From Phycisphaerae bacterium (lineage in GTDB: Bacteria; Planctomycetota; Phycisphaerae; UBA1845; UTPLA1), in NCBI GenBank assembly GCA_016935885.1, contig JAFGQA010000291.1, forward strand, positions 1 through 13,583: a stretch of DNA of 13,583 nucleotides, read 5' to 3'. The notes beneath the pieces are model-generated. The model was not told where the DNA came from. It did not search any database and saw only the letters and a list, made by a program, of their open reading frames with translations. The position numbers and the translations under genes were made by a program. Each line of letters opens with the position of its first letter. Within the stretch, counting starts at the first letter, position 1. Below are positions 1-4,884 of this stretch, one piece after another.

Positions 1-200
1 CACTCGATCAGCAGCTTCACATCGGCGCGGAGATAGTCCTCACGCGGCAGGTCGGTGCGACCGTCAAAGTTCTCCGCCGGGTTGACCGGCTTCCAGCCCG
101 CCTGACGCAGCCGCTCGGCGGCTGCATGGAAGGCCGGGAAGTTGTATTCAGGCAGGCCGGTCATCGGCCCGGCGATGTAGATGCGTTTGGGACCGTCCAT
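1..200 (-). CDS. DUF4406 domain protein, 5' part (runs off the left edge)
   Basis: Only the first 66 residues are inside the window; the gene continues beyond position 1. It starts with ATG at 200, preceded by a GAGGAG ribosome site about 11 bases upstream. The N-terminus reads KRIYIAGPMTGLPEYNFPAF, followed by a helix with AAERLRQAGW and then NPAEN. This is the typical opening of DUF4406 proteins, which share the fold of nucleoside 2-deoxyribosyltransferases; the YIAGPMTG loop corresponds to the nucleotide-binding loop of that fold. Such proteins are common in phages, where a role in nucleotide metabolism is suspected but, as far as I know, not settled. It directly follows the rusA-like gene, with two bases between that stop codon and this start, so it is almost certainly co-transcribed with the recombination module. 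The catalytic half is not visible, so activity cannot be judged. Confidence 0.85.
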   Translation of the reverse strand, partial: MDGPKRIYIAGPMTGLPEYNFPAFHAAAERLRQAGWKPVNPAENFDGRTDLPREDYLRADVKLLIE

Positions 201-202
201 GA

Positions 203-598
203 TCAGTTGTTCTCCTCAAGTCGTCCGCCGCAGAGGGGGCAGCGCCGCAGGGGCAAGGGCATCACATCCACCTGCAAACGGCCGTTTCGGACCACGTCGC
301 GCCGACGCGTCAGAAGCAGATCGATCTGGCTGTCGTCGGCGTAGATGCCCGCGTGTTCGAGTGCGTCGAGCACGGGCTTCTGAATGTTGTCCAAGTCGCG
401 GCGGCGGCGATCAGGTGGAAAGGCGTCCATCGCCAGGGCGATGCGTCCGCCGGAGGGCGGCTTGCGAGGCCCACCCCCGCCCAGGAGGGCACAGACGTTC
501 TTGCGGAACGTCCGGCCCTCCCGGCTGATCAAGGTGCGCGGCCCGACCCGTCGCCAGTAGTGATTCACACTGGGCGGATAAGGAAGCGTCAGTGTCAT
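203..598 (-). CDS. rusA: RusA-like Holliday junction resolvase
   Basis: This 131-residue protein matches the RusA endodeoxyribonuclease family, homodimeric enzymes that cut Holliday junctions symmetrically. The diagnostic core is RRRRDLDNIQKPVLDALEHA followed by GIYADDSQI. Asp68, Asp70, Lys74 and Asp89 have the same spacing as the catalytic Asp70, Asp72, Lys76 and Asp91 of E. coli RusA, so the active site looks complete. The N-terminus (LPYPPSVNHYWRR) is also typical. The length is close to the usual 120 or so residues; the extra C-terminal tail contains CPLCGG, a single CxxC knuckle that could be half of a metal site. The ATG overlaps the stop codon of the preceding gene (ATGA), showing translational coupling. 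In this context it would resolve intermediates made by the RecE-like nuclease and the RecA-fold ATPase encoded upstream. Family assignment is firm; the symbol follows the family rather than proven orthology. Confidence 0.93.
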   Translation of the reverse strand: MTLTLPYPPSVNHYWRRVGPRTLISREGRTFRKNVCALLGGGGPRKPPSGGRIALAMDAFPPDRRRRDLDNIQKPVLDALEHAGIYADDSQIDLLLTRRRDVVRNGRLQVDVMPLPLRRCPLCGGRLEENN

Positions 599-885
599 GC
601 CGCCTCCCGTTCCCAGGGAATGTCGGCGGCGGTCCCGCCCTCGGCTTCCTGCTCGCGCCGCCAGTCCAGAAAGCTATCCAACTCGGCTTCCGCTTCATCC
701 CTGCTGTCAAACTCTTGCCGGCAACTGACGTCCTTCGTCCAGATCAGGCCATCGAACGGCTCGCTGCTCATCCAGTGCCCAAAGTCGGGATCGTGGATGC
801 AGTAGAAGGTGCGAGCCACCACGCCATCGCAGGTCTCGACCATCTTCACGACGCGTTCATTGAAGGTCTTGTCGTTGGTCTTCAT
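595..885 (-). CDS. Small hypothetical protein of the recombination module
   Basis: This 96-residue protein is not one I recognise. It starts at an ATG preceded by AAGGAG; that ribosome site overlaps the TAA stop codon of the DUF669 gene, and its own stop overlaps the rusA-like start as ATGA. These couplings make it a real gene. The sequence has a short N-terminal helix (TFNERVVKMVETCDG), a central strand-rich part with several aromatic residues (RTFYCIHDPDFGHWM and FDGLIWTKDV), and a strongly acidic C-terminal helix (SRDEAEAELDSFLDWRREQE). There is no signal peptide, membrane segment or obvious catalytic motif. The acidic, compact make-up would suit a small accessory or partner protein of the recombination genes, but that rests only on position. 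Confidence 0.85.
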   Translation of the reverse strand: MKTNDKTFNERVVKMVETCDGVVARTFYCIHDPDFGHWMSSEPFDGLIWTKDVSCRQEFDSRDEAEAELDSFLDWRREQEAEGGTAADIPWEREAA

Positions 886-898
886 GTTGATCGTCTCC

Positions 899-1363
899 TT
901 ATCGCTTCCAGGGCGGGGTGTTGTCGGCCACCGGCGCTTGGGGCTGCTGGCCGTTGGCAGCAGCGGCGTCCTTGCGGGCGTAGCCTTTGATTTCGTTGTT
1001 CAGTTCCCCGGTGTCGTCGCGCTTCTTGAGCTTGACGGTGATCACCAGCGGCAGGTTGTGCAGGTCCACGCTGTCGCGCGGCTGCATGACGCCGACCGCA
1101 TGGCAGATCGCCGACAGTTCGCTGCGTGCGATCTTCACCGCCGTGGCGTTGGGGTTGTTGAGGTTCAGCCGTGCCCAGAGGACGCGGTTCTTGTACTCGC
1201 CCTCCAGGATGGTGAACGTCAGCTGGAGGTAGCTGCCCGACCCGCTCTTGGTGGGTTTCATCTCGCTTTCGGTGACGGCCGCGAGATACTTGCCCGCCGG
1301 GAGCGGCTCGAAACTGGTGGTCGGTTCGACTTCGGTCGCATTGAATCCGTTGAGGTTCGCCAT
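899..1363 (-). CDS. DUF669 protein, probable phage single-strand DNA-binding partner
   Basis: This 154-residue protein resembles the phage DUF669 family. It opens with a short lead (NATEVEPTTSFEPLPAGKY), continues with AAVTESEMKPTKSGSGSYLQ and a strand-rich core (LTFTILEGEYKNRVLWARLN, then NLPLVITVKLKKRDD), and ends in a flexible Ala/Gln/Pro-rich tail closing with TPPWKR, a tail type often seen in this family. DUF669 proteins sit beside phage recombination ATPases and are thought to act on ssDNA, possibly as SSB-like proteins; that role is an inference. The start ATG has AAGGAGA upstream and lies three bases after the stop codon of the AAA ATPase. The pairing fits known ATPase/SSB partnerships in phage annealing systems. 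Other possibilities are a structural or regulatory partner of that ATPase. Confidence 0.85.
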   Translation of the reverse strand: MANLNGFNATEVEPTTSFEPLPAGKYLAAVTESEMKPTKSGSGSYLQLTFTILEGEYKNRVLWARLNLNNPNATAVKIARSELSAICHAVGVMQPRDSVDLHNLPLVITVKLKKRDDTGELNNEIKGYARKDAAAANGQQPQAPVADNTPPWKR

Positions 1364-1366
1364 GGA

Positions 1367-2158
1367 TCAGTTCTCCTTGGAGGTTCCGGGGTTGGTGTTC
1401 TGGTTCTGCTCGCTGCCCACCACGCGCAGGCCGTGGGCTGGCGAAGGACTGGCGGTCAGCGCCTGCATCAGCGCCGACCACGACAGGGGAAGCTCGGCGG
1501 GAAGGCTGTAGCGGTTCTTCGCCAGGATCACGTTGGTGCCCTGGGTCAGAAGCGTGCGCCGGTCGCCATCGCGTGAGGCGTACAACACCGCGTCGGCCCA
1601 TTCGATGAATGGCGGCGCGATCCACTGCGGCAAATCGGGCGCGGCCAGTCGCAGGTCGAAACCTTCCGGCGCGGTCATGCGGGTGTTGGCGGCGTGGGCC
1701 AGCAGGATGATGGCTATCCCGTTGTCGGCCACGGCGTTGAGCATCGGCAGAAGGTCGCGGTAGACGATGTTCTGCACGATCTCACGGGCCTTGAAATACC
1801 CGCCGTGGGCGGTGCCGAGCGTGTTGGTGATGTCGCCTTGGGCCTTGCCGTCCAGGTCAAGCACCACGTGCTCGACGATGCGCTGCACCATCCAATCGAT
1901 GGTGTCGATGGCCAGCGCCGAAGCGTCATCCGGCGGCGACGAGGCCAGTTCGACCAGCCACTGGCGCATCTGCGGCCAGGACTGCAGGTACGGTGTGCGC
2001 TTCAACCCGCGCACAGCCCCGGCACCGTTTTCACAATCGATCAGGATCGCGTCGGCCGAGGCCGCGAAGGTGGTCTTGCCGACGCCCGGCTGGCCGTAGA
2101 CGATCATCTTCGGCGGCGACGGCGTGGTCGTGGTGATCAGTGAATCCATCAGTGGCAT
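1367..2158 (-). CDS. AAA_24 / Sak4-like RecA-fold recombination ATPase
   Basis: This 263-residue ATPase has a Walker A motif GQPGVGKTTF at residues 22-31, a Walker B strand ALAIDTIDW with Asp85, and a later strand ILLAHA near 151-156 with a polar residue after the hydrophobic run, as in RecA-fold proteins. The size and motif order fit the AAA_24 phage family, which includes Sak4-type single-strand annealing proteins, cousins of the RecA/Rad51 core without extra domains. The C-terminus is polar and probably disordered. I chose the ATG at 2158 because GGAGA lies just upstream; the frame stays open further upstream, but that stretch overlaps the winged-helix gene and does not look like an ATPase. 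The likely job is to bind ssDNA made by the RecE-like exonuclease and promote annealing with the DUF669 protein. A DnaC-like helicase loader is a less likely alternative. Confidence 0.88.
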   Translation of the reverse strand: MPLMDSLITTTTPSPPKMIVYGQPGVGKTTFAASADAILIDCENGAGAVRGLKRTPYLQSWPQMRQWLVELASSPPDDASALAIDTIDWMVQRIVEHVVLDLDGKAQGDITNTLGTAHGGYFKAREIVQNIVYRDLLPMLNAVADNGIAIILLAHAANTRMTAPEGFDLRLAAPDLPQWIAPPFIEWADAVLYASRDGDRRTLLTQGTNVILAKNRYSLPAELPLSWSALMQALTASPSPAHGLRVVGSEQNQNTNPGTSKEN

Positions 2159-2463
2159 AGCAGTTCTCCGTTGTTCGAGGTCGCCTTGCAGGTGCAGTAG
2201 TGCCAGGTCATCGCCTGGCGTCCGCTGACGCGGCAGGTGCGGGTCGGGCCGTTGCAGACCAGGCCGTCGGCCCGCAGTTCGGGCAGGCGTTTGTGGGCCT
2301 TGATGCCGATGCGGTCTTCGATTTCGCGGGCGGTAGCGCCGGGCGTCTTGACGACCGCCGCCAGGCACATCTCGCGCTGTTGCTTTGCAGCGCCGCTGCT
2401 TTCCAGTTCCCGCCCGGCCAGCACCGAGGTCGGCGGGTCGCTCTTTCGGTAGTTCCGAATCAT
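2149..2463 (-). CDS. Small winged-helix DNA-binding protein
   Basis: This 104-residue protein carries one probable winged helix-turn-helix. After the leader SDPPTSVLAGRELESSGAAK come helix QQREMCLAAVV, helix TAREIEDRIG and recognition helix AHKRLPELRADGL, then a short wing with CNGPTRTCRVSG and a Cys/His-containing end. The DPPTS leader plus winged-helix layout recurs in small phage proteins of unknown role. I place the start at 2463, where AGGAG lies seven bases upstream; another in-frame ATG at 2499 lacks such a site and would add 12 residues. The 3' end overlaps the start of the ATPase gene by ten bases, so the two are translationally coupled. It follows the tRNA-like element directly. A regulator of the module or a DNA-binding accessory factor are both possible. 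Confidence 0.8.
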   Translation of the reverse strand: MIRNYRKSDPPTSVLAGRELESSGAAKQQREMCLAAVVKTPGATAREIEDRIGIKAHKRLPELRADGLVCNGPTRTCRVSGRQAMTWHYCTCKATSNNGELLCH

Positions 2464-2508
2464 GTCAGTACTCCTGACTGTCTTGTGGTCATGGTTCATG
2501 TCCTCAGT

Positions 2509-2520
2509 CGCTGGCCAGCG
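2509..2520. repeat. Perfect 12-bp palindrome between the tRNA-like element and the winged-helix gene
   Basis: The sequence CGCTGGCCAGCG is its own reverse complement. It starts two bases after the last base of the tRNA-like element in the direction of transcription and lies 45 bases ahead of the winged-helix start. It could be a protein-binding site, for instance for the winged-helix protein encoded next, or part of a 3' processing signal. It has no T-tract, so it is not a standard terminator. The role is unknown. Confidence 0.45.
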
Positions 2521-2522
2521 AA

Positions 2523-2586
2523 TGGCAGGTGCGGGAGTCGAACCCGCGTCCCGAGGCTTATGAGGCCCCGGTAGCCCGGCCCTGCC
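2523..2586 (-). tRNA. tRNA-Met(CAU)-like element with a missing or minimal D-arm
   Basis: Read on the minus strand, 64 bases fold as a tRNA except for the D-arm. The acceptor strands are GGCAGG(G) and (A)CCTGCC, with six pairs and a mismatch in the seventh, followed by discriminator A. The anticodon arm is GGGGC, loop CTCATAA, GCCTC: five pairs with anticodon CAT. The variable loop is GGGAC. The T-arm is GCGGG, TTCGACT, CCCGC, with five perfect pairs and a consensus loop. Between the acceptor and anticodon stems there are only ten bases (CCGGGCTACC), where about 18 or 19 are normal. CCA is not encoded. It lies in the 200-base gap between the exonuclease and winged-helix genes. It may be a functional unusual tRNA, a deleted remnant, or a tRNA mimic. 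The fold is clear; function is uncertain. Confidence 0.6.
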
Positions 2587-2591
2587 GAAGT

Positions 2592-2646
2592 GCGCCCGTG
2601 GGGTGGCCGTCGCGGTTGGTGGACTCGCCACAAGCCGCACGGGCGC
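2592..2646 (-). ncRNA. Long hairpin immediately upstream of the tRNA-like element
   Basis: GCGCCCGTG (minus strand, from 2646) pairs perfectly with CACGGGCGC (ending at 2592), giving a nine-pair outer stem. Directly inside it CGGCTTGTGG and CCACCAACCG form eight of ten possible pairs around the loop CGAGT, leaving an unpaired stretch on the 3' side. The structure ends six bases before the first base of the tRNA-like element and starts 18 bases after the stop codon of the exonuclease gene. There is no T-tract, so a terminator is unlikely. It could be a processing structure, a leader of the tRNA-like RNA, or part of one composite RNA. Seen from sequence only; no covariation evidence is available here. 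Confidence 0.45.
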
Positions 2647-2663
2647 GAGAGATATGTCCGAGG

Positions 2664-3470
2664 TCAGGCCACATCGAGCACGCGGACCTCCTCGTACCCC
2701 GTGGGCCAGTGGTCGCGTTGGTGGCAGACCTGAAGCCACCGGATAGCGGCTTCGTTTTCGCGTTGGGCGATGGCCAGCGTGTCATCGCTGACCAGCCACA
2801 CGCCGCAACGGAAGGGTTGCTTCTTCTCGACGGCGACCAGATGCACCGGCACGAACTGGTCGATCACCTGGGCCAGAACGGCCCGGTAGAAGGCCATCTG
2901 CCGGTGGTAGCAGTAGCGGCGGGCGTCGGACTCAAACCAGATGATGTCGTCGCAGGTCTTGAAGTCGACGATGCCGCGATGCGGGTGCGTCCAGTCGATG
3001 CGAATCTGGCATGGCGTGCCGCAGTATTCGGCCCGCAGAACGCCCTCGGACCGACCGTACAACAGCAAGTCCACGGCCTTGTTGTTGCTGGCGACGCCGG
3101 TGGCCATCATTTCGATCAGGTCCACCTGGTCGTGGCTGAGCACCGGCTTGCCCTGGGCCTCGGACCATTCGGCAAACGCCTTCGTGTTCGACCCGAACGG
3201 CTTGTCGGTCTTGGGGTTGATCGGCCCGCCGAGCGCGAACTGCGTCTCGTAGACATCGCGACCTTCGAGAATGCGGACGTGCGCGGCGCGACCGAGCAGG
3301 TAGGCGGGCGAGTCCTTGTCTTCGATCAGCCCGAGCGCCTTGCGGCGATACAGCAGCGGGCACTTCACGAAGTCCATCAACTGATGCGATGACAGAAATT
3401 CGCTCGCCTTGGCGTGGTACTCGTGCGCCGGCTCGACTTCCAAGATGCTCAGATCGATATTGACTTCCAT
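2664..3470 (-). CDS. RecE / exonuclease VIII-like PD-(D/E)XK nuclease
   Basis: The 268-residue product looks like the exonuclease VIII PD-(D/E)XK family, phage nucleases that chew one strand of a DNA end to leave 3' overhangs. Near the N-terminus is a helix with a Cys (SSHQLMDFVKCPLLYRRK), then LLGRAAHVRILEG with His64 in the position of the family's conserved His. The core follows: QIRIDWTHP (Asp159), GIVDFKTCDD (Asp169, Lys171) and YCYHRQMAFYRAV with Gln191 and Tyr195, so all catalytic positions are present. It is far shorter than E. coli RecE and corresponds to its nuclease domain alone. I prefer the ATG at 3470, preceded by AGGTGA; a GTG at 3506 is in frame but has a poor ribosome site. 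The product should supply ssDNA for the ATPase and DUF669 protein. An AddB/Cas4-like nuclease is a weaker alternative. Confidence 0.88.
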   Translation of the reverse strand: MEVNIDLSILEVEPAHEYHAKASEFLSSHQLMDFVKCPLLYRRKALGLIEDKDSPAYLLGRAAHVRILEGRDVYETQFALGGPINPKTDKPFGSNTKAFAEWSEAQGKPVLSHDQVDLIEMMATGVASNNKAVDLLLYGRSEGVLRAEYCGTPCQIRIDWTHPHRGIVDFKTCDDIIWFESDARRYCYHRQMAFYRAVLAQVIDQFVPVHLVAVEKKQPFRCGVWLVSDDTLAIAQRENEAAIRWLQVCHQRDHWPTGYEEVRVLDVA

Positions 3471-3560
3471 GTCATCACTCACCTTCGTGTTCTCCGACCA
3501 GTTCACCTCTGGCCGCTATTAGTCAATTACCCGGCGCAGAGGCGAACCGTCGGAGAAAGG

Positions 3561-4157
3561 TCACGAAACGTAGAAATTCAGCCCCTTCGCAGTGAAGGCA
3601 TCACGCAGCAAAGGGAGGTGCTTGTCATAGAGCGTGGTTCGCGGCACGCCCAACTCACGAGCGACCTGGGTGATGGTCTGCGTTTGGAGCAGTTCAGCCG
3701 CCTTGCGAAGTTCTGGCGGAAGGCTGGCGAGCACCGCTTCGATGTCCAGCCGAAGCTGGGTGCGTTCCTCGGCTGGGCGGCCATACTTGCCCGTACGGAT
3801 GTCCTGATCGTCCTGATCAATCGTGGCCAGGCGCTGCACAGGCTCGTCGCTGTCGACAACCATTACCTCTTCGTTGAGCGAGCAGTCCTCCCGCCGGTAG
3901 TCGCGCTTCTCGGATTCCCGATAACGGATCAGGTTCTGCCCTTTGCGGTCGATGACGCAGGTGACGAACAGCTTGAAGTTCGACTTGCTGGGGTCGTACT
4001 TCGCCAGTCGCTCCAGCAGGTCCAGCAACATGTCCTGCCTGATGTCCTCGAAGTCGTCAGCGGTGAAGCCTGCCTTGCCGACGAGCTCTGCTGCCTTGAT
4101 GTTGACCATGTCCAGTGCGAAATCATCGAAATCATGAATGCGTTCGTTAGTGTCCAC
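3561..4157 (-). CDS. Compact sigma-70-family RNA polymerase sigma factor
   Basis: From the GTG at 4157 the product has 198 residues. Residues about 23-82 look like sigma region 2, with DFEDIRQDMLLDLLERLAKY followed by DPSKSNFKLFVTCVIDRKGQ and NLIRYRES. A charged linker rich in Asp, Glu and Arg follows. Residues about 134-192 look like region 4, ending in a helix-turn-helix (ITQVARELGVPRTTLYDKHL). There is no region 3, the layout of ECF or phage-type sigma factors. The frame is open upstream, but GTG is favoured: GGGAGG stands six bases before it and the upstream peptide crosses palindromes. That ribosome site sits inside a hairpin, suggesting translational control. It precedes the recombination genes, so it may direct RNA polymerase to promoters of this element. 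A region-4-only transcription activator is a less likely reading. Confidence 0.8.
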   Translation of the reverse strand: MDTNERIHDFDDFALDMVNIKAAELVGKAGFTADDFEDIRQDMLLDLLERLAKYDPSKSNFKLFVTCVIDRKGQNLIRYRESEKRDYRREDCSLNEEVMVVDSDEPVQRLATIDQDDQDIRTGKYGRPAEERTQLRLDIEAVLASLPPELRKAAELLQTQTITQVARELGVPRTTLYDKHLPLLRDAFTAKGLNFYVS

Positions 4158-4163
4158 TTGGGA

Positions 4164-4182
4164 CCTCCCGTTGGCCGGGAGG
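4164..4182 (-). promoter_or_regulatory. Hairpin enclosing the ribosome-binding site of the sigma gene
   Basis: On the transcribed strand CCTCCCG pairs with CGGGAGG across the five-base loop GCCAA. The 3' arm contains the Shine-Dalgarno sequence GGGAGG of the sigma gene, six bases before its GTG. When folded, the seven-pair GC-rich stem should hide the ribosome site, so translation may depend on a factor or on a competing fold. The pairing is seen directly; a regulatory role is inferred. Confidence 0.55.
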
Positions 4183-4211
4183 CGTCGTGTGGATGCCGAC
4201 AGAGGCTGCGA

Positions 4212-4277
4212 CCACAAGCAGTGGAGGCGTTGCAGGATTGCCGCTTCTGCGGCACCCACAACGCCTCCACTTGGTGG
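4212..4277. repeat. Nested palindrome in the leader of the sigma gene
   Basis: GTGGAGGCGTT at 4221-4231 and AACGCCTCCAC at 4260-4270 form a perfect 11-bp inverted repeat. Between them lies a second hairpin, GCCGC-TTCT-GCGGC at 4240-4253. Outside, CCACAA at 4212-4217 can pair with TTGGTGG at 4271-4277 with one bulged base. The whole 66-base unit folds into one long imperfect hairpin on either strand, without a T-tract. It lies between the hypothetical gene at 4344 and the sigma gene. It could be an operator, an RNA control element, a recombination or replication site, or a small mobile repeat. Confidence 0.55.
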
Positions 4278-4343
4278 CCGGTTAGTTGTGCAGTGTCAGT
4301 ACGTTTTCAGATACATTCGATTTGGGGAGCCGACCCCCATCGC

Positions 4344-4673
4344 TCAGGCGCACACCTCCTCGACGGTCATCCGGAACGGAAGACCGCGCTGAATCTCGAT
4401 GCACGGGATCACGCCGTCGCCCAGTGCCTCCAGCTGGGCGAACAGGTCGCGGACTTGGGCCTTGAGGGTGAAGTCAGGCTTGGCGACTTCGGGACGTGGC
4501 CCGTTGTCGCCGCCGAACTTGATCTCACGGATCACACGCGGCGGCGGGTCCATCACCGGCTGGCCGTCGCGCACTTCCAGATCAAAGATGCGGCCGAAGT
4601 TGATCCGCTGCATCTCGGCGAGGATCTGTTGCTGAGTGGGGGTGAGACTGGACTTCGCTACGTTTGAAACCAT
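4344..4673 (-). CDS. Small hypothetical protein opening the recombination module
   Basis: This 109-residue protein is not one I recognise. I place the start at the ATG at 4673 because AAAGG lies eight bases upstream; the frame stays open further upstream, but that part crosses the terminator-side intergenic DNA and gives an Arg/Cys/Trp-rich peptide unlike the rest. The N-terminal third is a helix (LTPTQQQILAEMQRINFGRI), the middle has FDLEVRDGQPVMDPPPR followed by IREIKFGGDNGPRP, and the end holds a helix with DLFAQLEALGDGVIPCIEIQ. Neither catalytic residues nor membrane segments stand out. A winged-helix-like or small adaptor fold is conceivable. It is the first gene after the tandem terminators of the RM operon and probably the first of the recombination module transcript, 186 bases before the sigma gene. 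Confidence 0.75.
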   Translation of the reverse strand: MVSNVAKSSLTPTQQQILAEMQRINFGRIFDLEVRDGQPVMDPPPRVIREIKFGGDNGPRPEVAKPDFTLKAQVRDLFAQLEALGDGVIPCIEIQRGLPFRMTVEEVCA

Positions 4674-4677
4674 TGAA

Positions 4678-4729
4678 CTGGCCTTTCTGCAAGTTGTCTG
4701 AGGCCAGCACCATGCGGGCCTGAGCAACT
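4678..4729 (-). promoter_or_regulatory. Inverted repeats in the 5' leader of the 109-residue gene
   Basis: Two alternative stems are possible on the transcribed strand. CTGGCCT (4707-4701) can pair with AGGCCAG (4684-4678), whose arm overlaps part of the AAAGG ribosome site. Alternatively AGTTG and AGGCC (4729-4725, 4721-4717) pair with GGCCT and CAACT (4705-4701, 4696-4692). The two folds share bases and exclude each other, which resembles a switchable leader, but these are short stems and may be chance. Confidence 0.3.
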
Positions 4730-4760
4730 GCGATAGGGCCAGTAAATCACGTGGTTTTTC

Positions 4761-4779
4761 GGCGCAACGAAGGCGCAAC
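4761..4779. promoter_or_regulatory. Direct repeat GTTGCGCC x2 with one-turn spacing; possible operator
   Basis: GGCGCAAC occurs at 4761-4768 and again at 4772-4779, a period of 11 bp or about one helical turn, so a protein could contact both copies on the same face. It lies between the RM-operon terminators and the first gene of the recombination module, where a promoter for that module is expected. I see no convincing -35/-10 pair; TTGCGC with a downstream TACTGG is weak. An alternative-sigma promoter is possible. Confidence 0.35.
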
Positions 4780-4815
4780 AAGAAAGCGGCCCGGAGTCAT
4801 CAGCTCCTGCCGCTT
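4776..4815 (-). terminator. Second hairpin of a probable tandem terminator
   Basis: On the minus strand AAGCGGC (4815-4809) pairs with GCCGCTT (4790-4784), and inside it GGAG pairs with CTCC around a seven-base loop. The stem runs into TTTCTTGTT, an imperfect T-tract. It lies about 30 bases beyond the T-tract of the first terminator hairpin and would back it up. The T-tract is interrupted, so efficiency is uncertain. Confidence 0.5.
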
Positions 4816-4843
4816 CGTCAATGATTACAGGGGGATTTGCTTG

Positions 4844-4884
4844 AAAAAAAACTTCGTGCGCAACTTCAAACGGGCAAGTTGCGC
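4844..4884 (-). terminator. Rho-independent terminator of the RM operon
   Basis: On the minus strand GCGCAACTT (4884-4876) pairs perfectly with AAGTTGCGC (4866-4858) across a nine-base loop. Six bases later comes an uninterrupted run of eight T (4851-4844). The stem begins at the last base of the TAG stop codon of the 733-residue gene. This is a good intrinsic terminator shape, with a slightly long gap between stem and T-run. It separates the RM operon from the recombination module. Confidence 0.75.

Noticed and set aside
1367..2368. Longer form of the AAA ATPase starting at 2368
   Set aside because: The added N-terminus is Arg/Pro/Gly-rich, unlike the family, and overlaps the winged-helix gene; a good ribosome site precedes the start at 2158.
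2523..2586. tmRNA 3' end or an attachment site in ssrA
   Set aside because: The T-arm resembles the tmRNA end, but a clear five-pair anticodon stem with a CAT loop is present, no tag ORF is visible, and no second copy of the 3' end was noticed in the window.
4158..4259. Longer sigma factor starting at 4259
   Set aside because: The added peptide would be translated from the palindromes and lacks sigma features; GTG at 4157 has a strong ribosome site at good spacing.
2613..4277. Shared words CCACAA(G) and TTGGTGG in the hairpins at 2613-2637 and 4212-4277
   Set aside because: Seven-base words are expected to recur by chance in a window of this size, and the surrounding sequences do not match.
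2529..4667. Long plus-strand open frames (2529-3392 and 3414-4667)
   Set aside because: They run antisense to the exonuclease, sigma and hypothetical genes, which have clear motifs and ribosome sites. The opening MRESNPRP-type peptide of the first is the usual artefact of translating a tRNA T-arm backwards.
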